Positions 23,401 to 35,230 of a stretch of DNA of 64,000 bases are shown here, piece by piece (positions within the stretch are counted from its first letter, which is position 1; each line of letters begins with the position of its first letter). Below the pieces are notes generated by a model. The model was given only the letters and a program-made list of their open reading frames with translations. It was not told where the DNA came from and did not search any database. This DNA comes from Flammula alnicola (Eukaryota > Basidiomycota > Agaricomycetes > Agaricales > Strophariaceae). A program made the position numbers and the translations under genes. The stretch is from the NCBI GenBank assembly GCA_015499995.1, contig JADNRV010000038.1, forward strand, positions 304,428 through 368,427, in the 5' to 3' direction.

Positions 23401-25108
23401 GCGCAGATCCATACGCCGAACTCATGTATGGCTCCTCAACTGTGTCGTTGGCCGGCTCGATGGGGTACATGGCGTACCACGACCCTCTAACGGACATGCT
23501 GAAGAAGCAGCAGCAACAGCAGATCCAGCAACAGCGTGGGCTGCGTCCGGCGGTGGCGGCGGCTGTGGCTGCAGGCCCGCAAAAGACCAAGGTCTCTCCG
23601 TTTTTGCTGAGGAGTTTGACGAACAAGTCGCCTGTGAACCCGCGGGATCATACGATTTTGGAGGCGGTGTGGAATGGGATGCTCGAGTCGCGGTTTGTGA
23701 ACTTGACGCCGTTGTCTTTGTTGACGACGTACTTGGAGTATCATTTTAAAGGTACGTCTTCGGCATTTCTGCCGTTGGGTGCAGGTGTTGAATTTGCTGG
23801 CGCATATAGATGTACGGACCCATCCTCCTCTTGTGTATGCCTTTCCTCCACTGCCCATAAAGCTTGAAGAAGATGAGGATGAACCACCAACACCTAACAA
23901 GCGCGCACAAGCGCCTGGACCTTCAGATTCCTCCGAAGTGGACACGGACGACGCCAGGGATGCTGTCGTTCCTCGACCCAAGAAAGCTCGCTCAACGAAC
24001 TCGCGAAAATCGCAGAATTCCTCCTCGACACCGCCCGCGCCCTTCGCCTACGAGAACGGCGAGCTGATGGAGGACCACCGATGGATGTCGATGCAGGCTC
24101 TGATGCAGCACCAGTCGCCTTATGTGACTCTGGATGACTCGCGTGGATATGCGTTTTCGCCGTCGAAAAGAGCGACCTTCCTAACTAGGACGGACAAGGA
24201 GGGCAAGCCGAAGCAACCGTCGGTACTCCCGAATACGACGCTGCATATTGATTTGCGGTCGCTCAATTTGCATTTGGCGCTGAGGGCGAAGGAAATTATT
24301 GCGTGCTCCGAGTCGATGTGGGAGTGGGTGCTGGATTACCAGGCTGGAACGCTGCCGAACGCTGCGAGAGGAAGGAGCGGGTCCGTTGAATCGCCGGCGT
24401 TTTTGCCCGGCGTGGATGAGTCGGCGAGCAGCAGTGATTTGGATTTGACGAGGGGTGTGATCATGGATATGACAAGGGAGGACTTTGATCATTTGTTGAA
24501 CAATTTCGAGATGTGAGTTGTCTTTTCTTTCTTTTTTTCTTGTTAAGTTGTTATGTGTCCTTGTTTCTGACCTTTTTTCCCTTCATTTTCATAGGGATAT
24601 GCAGGATAAAGCCTCTGTAGGACACGCGCTGCAAGAACGATTCGATTGGCATGTCTTCACATCGCCTGTCCTCCAAGATCGGAAAGCCTTTGATGTCGCC
24701 TGCGAGAAGTACGACCAGTGGACTGAAGAGCAGAAGCAAAAGGCGCCTTTGGATCCCTATAGGCAGTCTAACGGCCATCGCTCAAGGAATTCTGTGTCAA
24801 CTCCTGGCCTCGTCCTCCCTGCAACCGATTCCTCTGTCTCTCATGACCATAACCTAATCGCCAGATCGACAAGCAGTCCGCAGCCGTCGACGCTGGTGCC
24901 ATCTGAACGTACCGTCGACGATTCGAGCTCTTTTGCGACCACCCTGGCCTTGTCCAGCTTAAATCGGCATCAAATGGATACAAGTTCGAATGTTCATGCC
25001 GGAGGCTTGTCGTCGCCGTCAACCATGTCTCACACGTCCATTCAAACAATGCCCCCTCAGATGCTGAGTCGGGCCATGCGAGTCTTCGTCGCGTGGAAGG
25101 CTTCATAA
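20500..25108 (+). CDS. SAM-dependent methyltransferase, large fungal type
   Basis: Thirteen exons sum to 3123 nt (1040 residues): 20500-20844, 20992-21323, 21793-21873, 22115-22131, 22220-22260, 22327-22342, 22411-22498, 22589-22630, 22692-22731, 22790-22846, 22905-23751, 23810-24512, 24595-25108. Seven of them are under 60 nt. Splicing assembles a class I methyltransferase core: motif I LEIGCGTGTWILHCA, the acidic loop VGLDIVPLHPDL, motif II/III ITWVQYNFLDGLPF, FDFVHIKRIALGV, and the post-motif VMKPGGAFEMVEEDLFF. Upstream is a conserved-looking block (QFSTADRTILEQLKANLQA, YPRSYGREVVDLDVWETMF) and downstream a long regulatory tail with acidic, poly-Gln and Ser-rich parts. The methylated substrate is unknown; LaeA/UMTA-type regulators are the nearest comparison. 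Confidence 0.85.
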
Positions 25109-27480
25109 CATTTGCGCGGTTTTCGACGTTTGTGGATGATACCCTTCCCTTATCTCTAAAACGTGGACGAGACGAATGACGAATTTGCTGCGAGCTGCGA
25201 CTTCTTTGTGCCACGCTATCCTCAACGCGGACGACATATTCTGTCTATTTGATGTTGACGATCAAGAGTGGAAACAACCCCGATTTGTCGTTTAGGTGTA
25301 CGTCCGCATGCTCTTGGTCTAATTCGAAAAAGGGGATCGAGACGAAAACAGATGCATTCATATTCCGCGACGGTATCAATGCCTCTTTCTGGACCTGTTA
25401 TTCTTCCGTTTCGTCAATTTCGGCTATCTAATAAGACGAGGCTAGGAGGAGCAAGACCCGATTTCGGGGCTGGCGCCATTTCCTTGTTGGTCCATCTGCT
25501 CCCCCCACGGATATTTCGAAGTCTGTTTATTTCCTTTTCTGTTTTCCCGCATCTACCTTTTTCGTGGGTGTTTTTTTTAACCAACACGATCGACATCGAC
25601 TTCCGAGGATGGCAGATAAATTTCCCTTTTTATGCATGTGCCCGTGGTTCTTCTGTCCCCCCATTTTAGCGACGTCGACATGTCGCTTTTTTGTCTTCCT
25701 TTCGCATCAATTCTTTTTTCTTTTCTTCTGTCGAGCTTGCTATTATTATTGTTAATTTTCATTGCTTTTCTTTTTGCTTAAAAAAAGCTGTGTATACATG
25801 CAGCAGCATCGTCGCTTGTAAGCACATGCTTTCCTCCTATATTGCTATCCAACCAACTATCATCCCCTCTCATCATCTTTCTTCAACGTATTGCATTCAT
25901 TGTCTTTCTATCTAGATCAACTCTTCACCTTCCATCTTCTCATATATGTATTCTATCATGGATAAAGTTGTTTATATGGCTCGATGAATAACATCGTTTC
26001 ATGACTGGATGTTGGATGTCCGAGTAATCCGTACTGAACGCACTTCCATGGCTCCAATTCGCAAGCTCATTCATTGACTGCACATACTCAACACCCATTT
26101 ATTTCTGTGAAATACACGCATGATTCATTACCCAGACTTACGCTCAACTGACTCTCCAACTGACTGTCGAGTTCCGAAATGACATTCGCCATATCGGAAG
26201 CAGGAAGCTGATCTCTGAGCTTATCTGCGACCGTTCGGAGAGTTCATTTGCGGTGTATTGATTCTTAGACTTGTATACAACCTTATGAGACAGCTGTCTT
26301 CAATGAATGAAATCCGTCTTTGGTGGACTTGAGAGACGCGCCCCTCGCTCATAGGAGTGGATTATTGCTGTAGATGGACAAACCAATCCGCTGATTCCGA
26401 CAAGAGTTCGGAAAGCCGGATAGGTGGGCGCTCGGAACCGCATGATCTGGTCATGAGGGGGAGGATGTTGAACGGACAATGGAAAAGGACATCAGACCCT
26501 CGGCTGTATTGGGGTCGATTGTATGGACGCACCCTTGAATTTAAACATCACTCGGGATCCATCATGGAATCCATCACCTCAGATTCGCGCTAAAATGAAT
26601 CCTGCGAGACCCTGAAGGAATCCGAAACCACTGACTTGATCAGATGTCTGATAACTTTTCTCACCACATCATTCACATTCTAATCTATCGCCACCTTTTC
26701 ACCCCAAAGGCAACGAGGCGTGATGGAAAAATCGGGAAGATTTCTTTCCTTTTACTGACGGCGCGTGTCCGGCAGCTTTGCCCGTATGTATGTGAGAGCT
26801 TTTCGACTTTTGCGGAAGCCATACCGTCCTCGCGACCATGGTTGTGTGCGATTCGAACTCTAGAAGAGCCATAAAAAACCTCGCAATTGAGGCTGTTCAA
26901 TGTCAATGAATGAATTCGATGACCTTGGGACCAGTAAGCCTCTTGGCGCTCCCATCCTGTTGAGACCGGCTGAGGACTACTTAGCCGCATTTCAGGTGCA
27001 TCAAAACTGTTGACTCAGAACGATGCCGCTTACTCAGGCAGCCTGACAAGAGCCTCTTCTCGTTATCGATAAAGTGGACCCTCAGATCGTTTTTTCACAC
27101 CGTGGCCGGACAATGGACAATAGGGGCTGCCTATGAGTCCGTGAACCACCGCTGCAAGCTCAAACCTTGCAATAGGTTCGCGTTGCTCGCGCTTTGTCGG
27201 AGGTGAGTTTTGATTGAAATTAGCCCGGCTGATAAACTTGGCCGATGACATTTACCTCGCCTCGAGTTCTTGGCGGCATTTAACACGCCTCTGCTGAGGC
27301 GAACTTGCGCCCCGGCCACTAAAGGCTAAACCCGCAAGATGTATTATCATTGTCCACATGTTGCCTCTATTGATGTTTAGGGTTCCAATTAAACACATTC
27401 TCTTCACAGGTTTTGTTTGCACGCGTACTGGATCCCGTCACCGGTATTTATAACAAAAATAAAACAAGTCGCGGGCTTGC
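25109..27480. other. Gene-poor region
   Basis: About 2.4 kb. The first ~800 bp is T-rich and is probably the 3' region of the methyltransferase gene. Scattered open frames (26357-26593, 26685-26990) lack coding features or plausible splicing. Nothing else is recognised. Confidence 0.4.
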
Positions 27481-28676
27481 ACGGGGTCAGTATTCAGTCC
27501 CAGTCAAAAGCCCCTCAGTTGAGAGTGGTTGAGAGTGGTTGAGAGCTGCGCTACCGACCCCAACCGATGTCAACCGAAAATCTGGACTGGAGCAGATGAG
27601 AATCGGTTCAGAGCGTTTGAGAACTGTTGAGAGATGTTGAAACTGCGCCATCATAGGTTGAGATATGTTGAAATCGGCTGGAATGTGTTTTCAGCTGCTC
27701 AATCACTCTGGTTGCCCTCGACACCTGGAAATCATTTGAATTTGGAAATTGTTCATTGCAATTCTTTCTATAATGCAATTCTTTCTATAAACTGCTTTCA
27801 ACAGATCTGAACCGATTTTACAATATGGTACGAAAACAAGTCCCTCCGATGCCTCCCGTTGTCATTGCTGTCTGCTCCGAGTCCAATCCCACCACCCACT
27901 ACAAGACAATCCTCCTCAGATCCAAGCATAACCAGTGCAAGGAGACATTAGTATAGAGACCTGATAAACACAAGTTAGTTGTAAGACCAAAATACGAGAT
28001 TGACCACGAACATGGAATAATCCTTTTCACCTCCGTTTTCCACCCGCGATGCGTCAACAACACCCTGCATGGAAGACAATTGGGTGGTAGCTTATATGGA
28101 AGATAACAGACTGACCTGTGTAGGACCCGATAGTGCAGCTCCCGCCACAGTGGAGATAAAATGCCATATGATGGGCACCGCGTTGTCGAGGTACGAGCGG
28201 GTCAGTACAACTTCGTTTCGCCATTAAGTACATATAGCGGATACGTACGGAGTAAGCCTATTATGGAAGCTGGGGCAAGTGAAGCTGGCTTTGAGGTAAG
28301 AAAAAGAAGGGAACTTAGAAGAGATCGCGAGGGAAGGTTGTGGTAAGAGACAAGGGGAGTGAGTCGGAACCCAGTCGCAACTTTGAGAATTATGATCACA
28401 CAACTTTTCCCTGTCACGAGATTTCAAGTTCTGTCAAAGTCCAGAAAAATGTTCGAAGAATTTGCAAAGTTGGACCAAGGCAGAAGCGAGGAGAAAAGAT
28501 ATTTACAATGCCAAGCGCATTTGGAGCAACAAATTTGAGTAAATTTGAGTTTCTAACCGGAGGCAACAGATGCCAACAGATTTCATCTGCGCAAACCGAC
28601 CCGAACATCTCTCATCCGATCTCAACAGGGGGGCTTTTGACTGGGACTCAGTATTTAGGTGATATCGCTGACCCGT
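27481..28676. mobile_element. Non-autonomous TIR element of about 1.2 kb
   Basis: The left end reads ACGGGGTCAG, then CAGTCCCAGTCAAAAGCCCC and GTTGAGAG. The reverse complement of the right end reads ACGGGTCAGC, then GAGTCCCAGTCAAAAGCCCC and GTTGAGAT. The arms are thus inverted repeats of about 45-60 bp with a short spacing difference near the outer end. Just inside the left arm the 10-bp word GTTGAGAGTG is repeated in tandem (27517-27546). No transposase frame is visible inside, and I found no convincing target-site duplication, so the exact ends are uncertain. Confidence 0.6.
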
Positions 28677-31380
28677 AAGGCAGGATTACTTCCTGATGCG
28701 GGGTTAGAAAGCCAGCGACATGATTCAGCAACTACTCTGTTCGGCTTTGCATATCTTTTCTCCTAAGCATTGCCGCTATGACCGGAAAAAGCACTGCACA
28801 GTGCATTATGCATATGTCCACTACGCGCCGATTCGACTCGTGGCCATGAACGCCGCGCAATTGATAATGTGGAATCTGAGCGCTGAGCATCGACTTCGCG
28901 GAAGGAATACCTACAAACATAAATATACCCAAGAATATCAGCTGCAGCGTCGCGTCTTGGTTTGATTATCTGATAATGTATATCTATCTATAACATGTAA
29001 CCCACTTACCTGGGTCCCTTCCTCTCCACTCTGTTGGGGAAAAGAAGCACCTGCTGATATGCATCGCCGTCATCGCGCTCTGACAGTAGCATCAGTAGTC
29101 AATTGTCTTTTTTTATAGTTTTTATTCATAGGACAGCTTGTCCATGTGAGCGGTGCGCACAAGATCTACTTCGACTTACGCAACACAGCCATAGCAAAGG
29201 CCTACATACCCAATTCCGTTATATCGAGCCCACCGTCTGTCGTAAGGTCTGATGCCCGGACTCGAGTATGCCTATCACTGTTGAGTGCAGTGTCTTTACA
29301 TTGCATACGTCAACTTGTAGTGCGCGCTATATTTCACCCACTCTGCACCCGGCGCACACCATGTAGTAGCTTACAAAGATACATATTTATGTACACAGAA
29401 CATACAGCACTTATTCTCTTCCGAGCCGACTTTAATAGATTACTTTAATCTATCAAACGGTTCTCTCAGAGAAGTGCTGCATTTGTGGGCCTTGGATGGT
29501 GATAATTCCTGTGTAGCGATGTATCGTTGCCTGGGCTGCAGCGTAGCCTCTGGGTCTGAAAAACATTCGAACCATCTATTGTTCATCCACGCAATGTGTC
29601 AACACCCTCACTCCAGCCCTCGGAAACACCGCTCCCGCGATGCTTCATAGGCTTTCCCACTGTGTAACTGTACATCGTATGGGTCGAGCTGAAATAGGTT
29701 GGAATCCTCCCAAGAGAGTCCCACCCTTCCTCAGAACTTCTGCATTCGTGTTTCTTGACCGGTGCCGGGTATATATATGATGCAAGTATTGCGGGGTTGT
29801 CGCAATGAGGTTGTGTCATCATCGATCGCCATACATACTGTACATCACGCATGAGCGTCTGATGTACCCCGCATCTGCGCTGGGAGATGACAGCTTGACT
29901 GACGCCGGCCTACTTGAGTGTGAATAGGTCCAGGGTAGTTACCTTATTCGTGCGTATCTATAATTATTCGGCGTCAGATGATGGAGAGCAATATTTCGTA
30001 CGCTGCGGGTTTGTGCCCAAACGGGCGCCTTGGGTCAACGTCAAGGGTCAATCTGCGTCAACAGCAGCGGGAAGGGGTATATAGACACCTATATCGGGTT
30101 CCGGTTTATCTGCGGGCACTTTAAAACGGGGTTCTATAGCCATGTTGAATCAGCAATATACGTTACAAACATAAATACAGGTATGGCACTCACTTGCGGT
30201 CAACAATTCCCGTTCCAGGAGATGGTCATTATTATGCATATCAGCATCCATAACAATGCCATGGACAACAGTCCATGTTTGATAATAGATGGTTGCAAAT
30301 ATCACTGGCAGTGCCCTCGAGATGTCTATGTTGCGTACTCCGGATTGCTAGGCACAAGGTTATTAGATTAGCCTGAATTAGTTATTTAGGTGGAAGAGAC
30401 GAACGACTGACATGAAATTGGACACTACGCTGTACGGGCTAAGTTTTGTCCTCTTCTCAAAGCGTAGGGTGGGTCATCAATCACATTTTGGCAATTTGGC
30501 TCCAAAGCCATGCCCCAAACTCGCCTAAAATTGTTTAAATGGCATGAGACTAATAAAATTATGATGCATGTCTCACCTGTGCGGGATCTCAATGGGCATG
30601 TAAATCCTAACTTTCGTGTCGATAAATAATACCAAGGAAAATATGACTTGCAGCCCTATGACACCCTAGGATTTCGTTTTCTAAAGTAATTGCATATCGC
30701 AACTCCGCGTCGTGACTCGGAGGCGAAGGACGAGTGTAGCACCATTTAAATACGGCGATGTCGGGATTGCCGTTTAAGGGATAACTCTGAGACATAGATA
30801 AGCCCAAAACGTCCACACAAGATCGTCCACATTCAATCTGAATGGATTGACAGACATCCAAGGGAGAATCCGAAGAGCCTAGAACGTGCCATGGACCACG
30901 GACGATATGATTATCCTAGATGAAGGAATGAATAGATGACTTCAAGGACGCCAGAGCGCCAGTCAAGGGCAGAGGCAGGTCAAGCCGCGGCGTTTTTGCC
31001 ATAAGGACGGCGAAGTCGAAACTGTAGCGGGTGACGTGAAGCTATGGCACCTAGCATTGATTCCGATTCCGAAGGAGAACTTGAAAGATATCTATCCCCT
31101 GATGGAATAGGACCGAAGGTCATGGCACCATTTGAAGGCAACTCGCCTCGCCCTGGGACTATTTCGTGGCCATGTGAGCTGATAGGCACTGGATACGCTG
31201 TAGACGGTGCGCCGCATGTCCGGACAGATGTACTTGTATAGGTCCAATGCAAGGCGCAAGCGATGATGCCACAACGCAAAACTGCCGAAGACAGCTGTCT
31301 GCGAGCGACATACATATTCCGTCCGATTATTAAATGACAGAAGGAGAATGTGCGCCCATCGTGGGCAGGGTAGCCGCTGG
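28677..31380. other. Gene-poor region
   Basis: About 2.7 kb with only short open frames on both strands (for example 30030-30371 plus, 30607-30861 minus, 31044-31241 plus). None shows a known domain, and I could not build spliced models. Confidence 0.4.
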
Positions 31381-31699
31381 TAGCCGACTATGCGCTACAC
31401 ATTCTTTGGGTTCCACCTTTCGCGAGGTTGTCGGCTAAGATGATTATCCTATCACTTTGAGAGCGTTCGCCAAACGATAGTGCGTGTGCGCGGCAAATCC
31501 AGCCGAGACGAAGTTGAACTCGAACTTTTCGAATTTGGACGATGGCTGATGAAGGCATGCTCAAGGAAGTTTGGAGAAAGAGGAGGTGAAGGAGATCTGG
31601 ACATGGGCGACGGGTCTCGAGAGCCAACGTTGAAAAGCTGGCATGCTGGGTCGCCAGACCTTCATGGGAGAATGTCCGACTCTGGTGCATTGACGCTAG

Positions 31700-32720
31700 T
31701 GCAAGAGGTATTAATACTTCGAGTAAAAACGAGGCGAGATGATAGGATGTGATGTGATGTATGTATCAATAAGCTGATTCCGGAAGATGTAGTAGCTTTG
31801 GTCGCCTGTGTCAACGTGTCTGGTTCGGGATCATCTGGATCCTCATGAACAAAAGCCCGAAATTCATGTCTGAGGATGTCGTAGATAGCAGCGCATATAC
31901 TGGACTTGAGTTGCTTGAAACCATACGAAAATCAGTATTGTGTGCATATAATTACATCGCAACCTGGTTCACACCGGAATTGAAGTAGCATACACGTATC
32001 CCCGTGTCCCATACGCTGCAGCCATCGAGCCGGTTGAAGTTGAAGTCTCAAGGAGAAAGAGGTGTCAGGTTAAGCAGCGTATATGCACATTTTGGCACTC
32101 ACCCATACCATTTCCATGTCAAAATCCACCTTATCCTCGTATATCTCGCATACAAACGTTGAGAGCTGCTTCACACCACAAAGAGAATCAGTATACAACG
32201 CATATATCGACGTTTGTCAATTGTTCGTACCCTAGTCTGCGCCACTGAGAGACTGTCGCGTATACATCCACCATGGGTTCCTTAACTATGTAAACCCCAA
32301 GATCGCTGTGATGCCTGGTGACAGATGGATATGCAGGGTTGGCCGAGAGGATTGCCTCCCCAGCTATAGAGTATTACCGTCTTTCTCGCGCCAACTTGTA
32401 CGTGAAAATTGTAGCCGTACATCTTCTCTTGCAGACCGGGTAGGAACCACAGATGACGAGGGCCCGTGTCAACAATCACAGTAGATTCGTCCAAGCCAAA
32501 AGTTGAAAAGAGTAGAGTCGTCAGTCGCGCCAGCGAATGTGACCCGAGAACGTTGGAGGTGGGTAAGAGACTACGCGTCAGCCGCCATAGAATGAGCCGC
32601 AGTCTTCACGCATCGTTGATCACACGGGCCATACGTGTCCAAATTAGAAAGTGGTTGAAACCCGTTCCTTGCATCGGAGACTCGCTCCAAGAGGCAAGTT
32701 CCCTGATCCGTCCATCCATC
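31700..32720 (-). other. Coding-like minus-strand region, unrecognised
   Basis: Several minus-strand stretches have protein-like composition. The clearest, 32282-32580, reads through SLARLTTLLFSTFGLDEST and then GPRHLWFLPGLQEKMYGYNF and HVQVGARKTVIL. Upstream, 32600-32720 encodes a stretch with FNHFLIWTRMARVIND. Two related downstream segments start QLSTFVCEIYED (near 32165) and QLKSSICAAIYD (near 31910). A short-intron gene or a decayed one would both fit. I recognise no family. Confidence 0.3.
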
Positions 32721-33908
32721 CATATTCGAAAACAACCGCACGCATTTCCGTATCGTATTGATACACGATCCCCTGTCGGACGACTTCAGATTGCTTGGAA
32801 TTCTAAGTCAAGGGGGGGGGGGAAAGACAAAATTGCTCCGGAACGAACTTGAAGCGAACACCTGCCTCGTATGGTGTGTTTTCCCCCTCGTCATCGAAAG
32901 CGGATTTGATGGAGACCAGTCATTTTGGGACATGGACGAGTTGGGTATATTCCTCTTTCTGTCGACGTCTCTATGGATGCATATGCATCTGAATCGATCC
33001 ACAAGATTCACATTAGATTAGCGACGCCGATTTGGCTATCGCTGAGATCGCCGGCATTCGAAATTCAGCAGTTAATAGATACACCTACAACCGTGGAAGT
33101 ATGCATACACAGATATTTAACTAGATGCTTCAAAGGCCATCTTTCGATTCAACAACAGAAAAAGACAAATACAATAGATGTAAGTAACTAAGAGAAGCGT
33201 AAGTATATACACCAAAAGAAAAAAAGGCGCGCAAATGACAAGGCTGAATTGCTGGACACTGGATGGATGGAAGTGATCGGACAGAAACAGGGAAAAATGA
33301 CAATGGTCGAGGGCCGAAGCGCATATACTGTGTTGAGATGTACTGTACCGAGTTAATCAAGGCATACAATCGGATCGGTAAAGTAGGCGGGCCAGGAGTG
33401 AAATGAGGGGAAAGAGACAAGAGAGAGGAAGGGAGACAGGGCAGAGACCATCATCGTATATCGATCGTATCGTAATGATAACCGAGATAAAAGAGAGGAG
33501 AAGACAACATATGGGGGACTTCGATCATCAAGAAAGGGTCGAGGGATAACACTACGTAAAACAAGTCGACGGGATAAGGATGAAGGACAACAGCAATCGC
33601 AGGATTGCATCCAGCCGAGGAATATGCGAATACAGACAGCCGGCCGGTATGTGGCAAGGACATCCCAACCGAAGAAGCGTTGTCGAGATGTAAAACTACT
33701 TATATAAATTTCTATCACACGACGGCCAGCAGTGGCTGTCATAGGATAAAAAAAGTGTAGAGAGGGAAGTTGATGGTAAAAAAAGACGAAGAAGACGAGT
33801 AAGCAAGAGAAAAAAAAAAAGAGGGCTGGCATTTCAGGGTCGTACAGTGAGCATATCAGTCCGTGGGTTTACACATGCACCCACGGCAACGCTAAAAACA
33901 TGAGTCGC
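32721..33908. other. Intergenic, 3' flank of the MADS-box gene
   Basis: No supported gene. It includes a run of about ten G near 32811 and the presumed 3' untranslated region of the minus-strand MADS-box gene. Confidence 0.4.
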
Positions 33909-35230
33909 TCATCTCCTGCCATAATGACCTCCCTGGCCGACTTGCGGCTGCTGAGCACCCCAGTGGTGCTGCTGGGTTGCTGCCGCCGCAGCGAGGCCAC
34001 CAAGCTGTTGCTGACCAGGACCACCTTGCGCAGGCGGTGCGCCTGGACCTGGATATGTGTACCCGCCCGGCATCATGTGCGGGCTATACATGCCTGCATC
34101 GTGTTGCTGCTGATGTTGCTGCTGCTGGCTGGGGTGATGAGTATAGGAGCCACCCGAATATTGGGCGGGCGACGACGCTGGGACTTGCTGGTGCTGTTGC
34201 TGGGGCGACGTCGGCGAGCCAAGGGCAATCTGCGGCTGTGGAGGCTGCTGAGGGTGATGGGAAGGATGGGGCTGCTGGCCGCCTGGTTGGCCAGAGGGAA
34301 TGTTGAGCGGAGGAGGTATGGTGGCATTAGGAGAGTGTGGGGAGGTGGCGCCACGAGGGTTGGAACCTGCAGGCGCGGGACCGCTGGTGGAAGATCCGCG
34401 GCGGCGACGCTTGTCTCCGGTATTAGGCCGACCACCGTGAGAGGCAGCGGTGTCGTCGTGATGGTCATCGTCACCCTCATCCTCCTTGACATTGTTCTGG
34501 GAATTGCCGCTGATGGAGAGACCGCCGGGTATGTTCGCACTGGGCGGCGGACCGGGGATGCTCATGGGCCCCGACGCGCGACCGAGGGGTGGACCGACGG
34601 GCATGGTGGAAGGCATGGAGCCATGAGGGGCATTGAGGCAGGCCTGGATGAGGTTCTTGCCCTCTGGCTGGGTAACGAGGGGTTGGAGCTTTGCGGTGGT
34701 GAAGGTGTAGACAAGGCCAGTCTCTGAAACAACAAGCAGGAGGACTTGTGTGCCAGTGAGAGTGGAGAGCTCATAGGCCTAGAGATAATAAATATGAGGG
34801 AGGGAGATATATGACGGATCGGGAAGAGATGTTACCTTTTTCATAATACCTGTAAATAGGCATGTGAGAAGAGGAAAAAGAAAGTCAGACACAACGCCAA
34901 CACACCTGCTTTCCTTTTGGAGAACGTTATATGACGTCTCGATTTATCCTGGATGAATTCAATCTTGATCTTTCGTCTTCCTGCCTTCTTTTCGCTTTTT
35001 GGTTTCGCCTCGTCTTCGTCATCGTCGTCTCCTGCGCTGTCAATCGCGTCGTGGTCGTTAATGAACGCGTCGTCGCCGACAGTGGGTGGCCCGGGTGGCG
35101 GCGGTGGATGGCCGTCAGCAGGGCCCGCGTTGCCTGGATGATCAACGGTACGCTGGCGCTTGTTACGCATGGTGGGCGAGGTAGGAGACAGGGCGGGCTT
35201 CTGCATGTCGAGCGCAGACATGGCGTGCAT
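33909..35230 (-). CDS. MADS-box transcription factor of the SRF/Mcm1 type
   Basis: A nuclear DNA-binding protein expected to bind CArG-type sites as a dimer and to recruit partner regulators, as Mcm1 does in yeast for mating, cell-cycle and metabolic genes. Three exons on the minus strand (35230-34906, 34849-34836 and 34778-33909) sum to 1209 nt, 402 residues. The middle exon is only 14 nt and falls inside the MADS domain. The spliced domain reads GRRKIKIEFIQDKSRRHITF, then SKRKAGIMKKAYELSTLTG, TQVLLLVVSETGLVYTF and a TTAKLQPLV end, which is diagnostic of the SRF class. An acidic stretch precedes it. The C-terminal half is rich in Pro, Gln and His with poly-Gln runs, resembling an activation domain. 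MHAMSALDM was taken as the start; MSALDM three codons later is possible. Confidence 0.9.
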
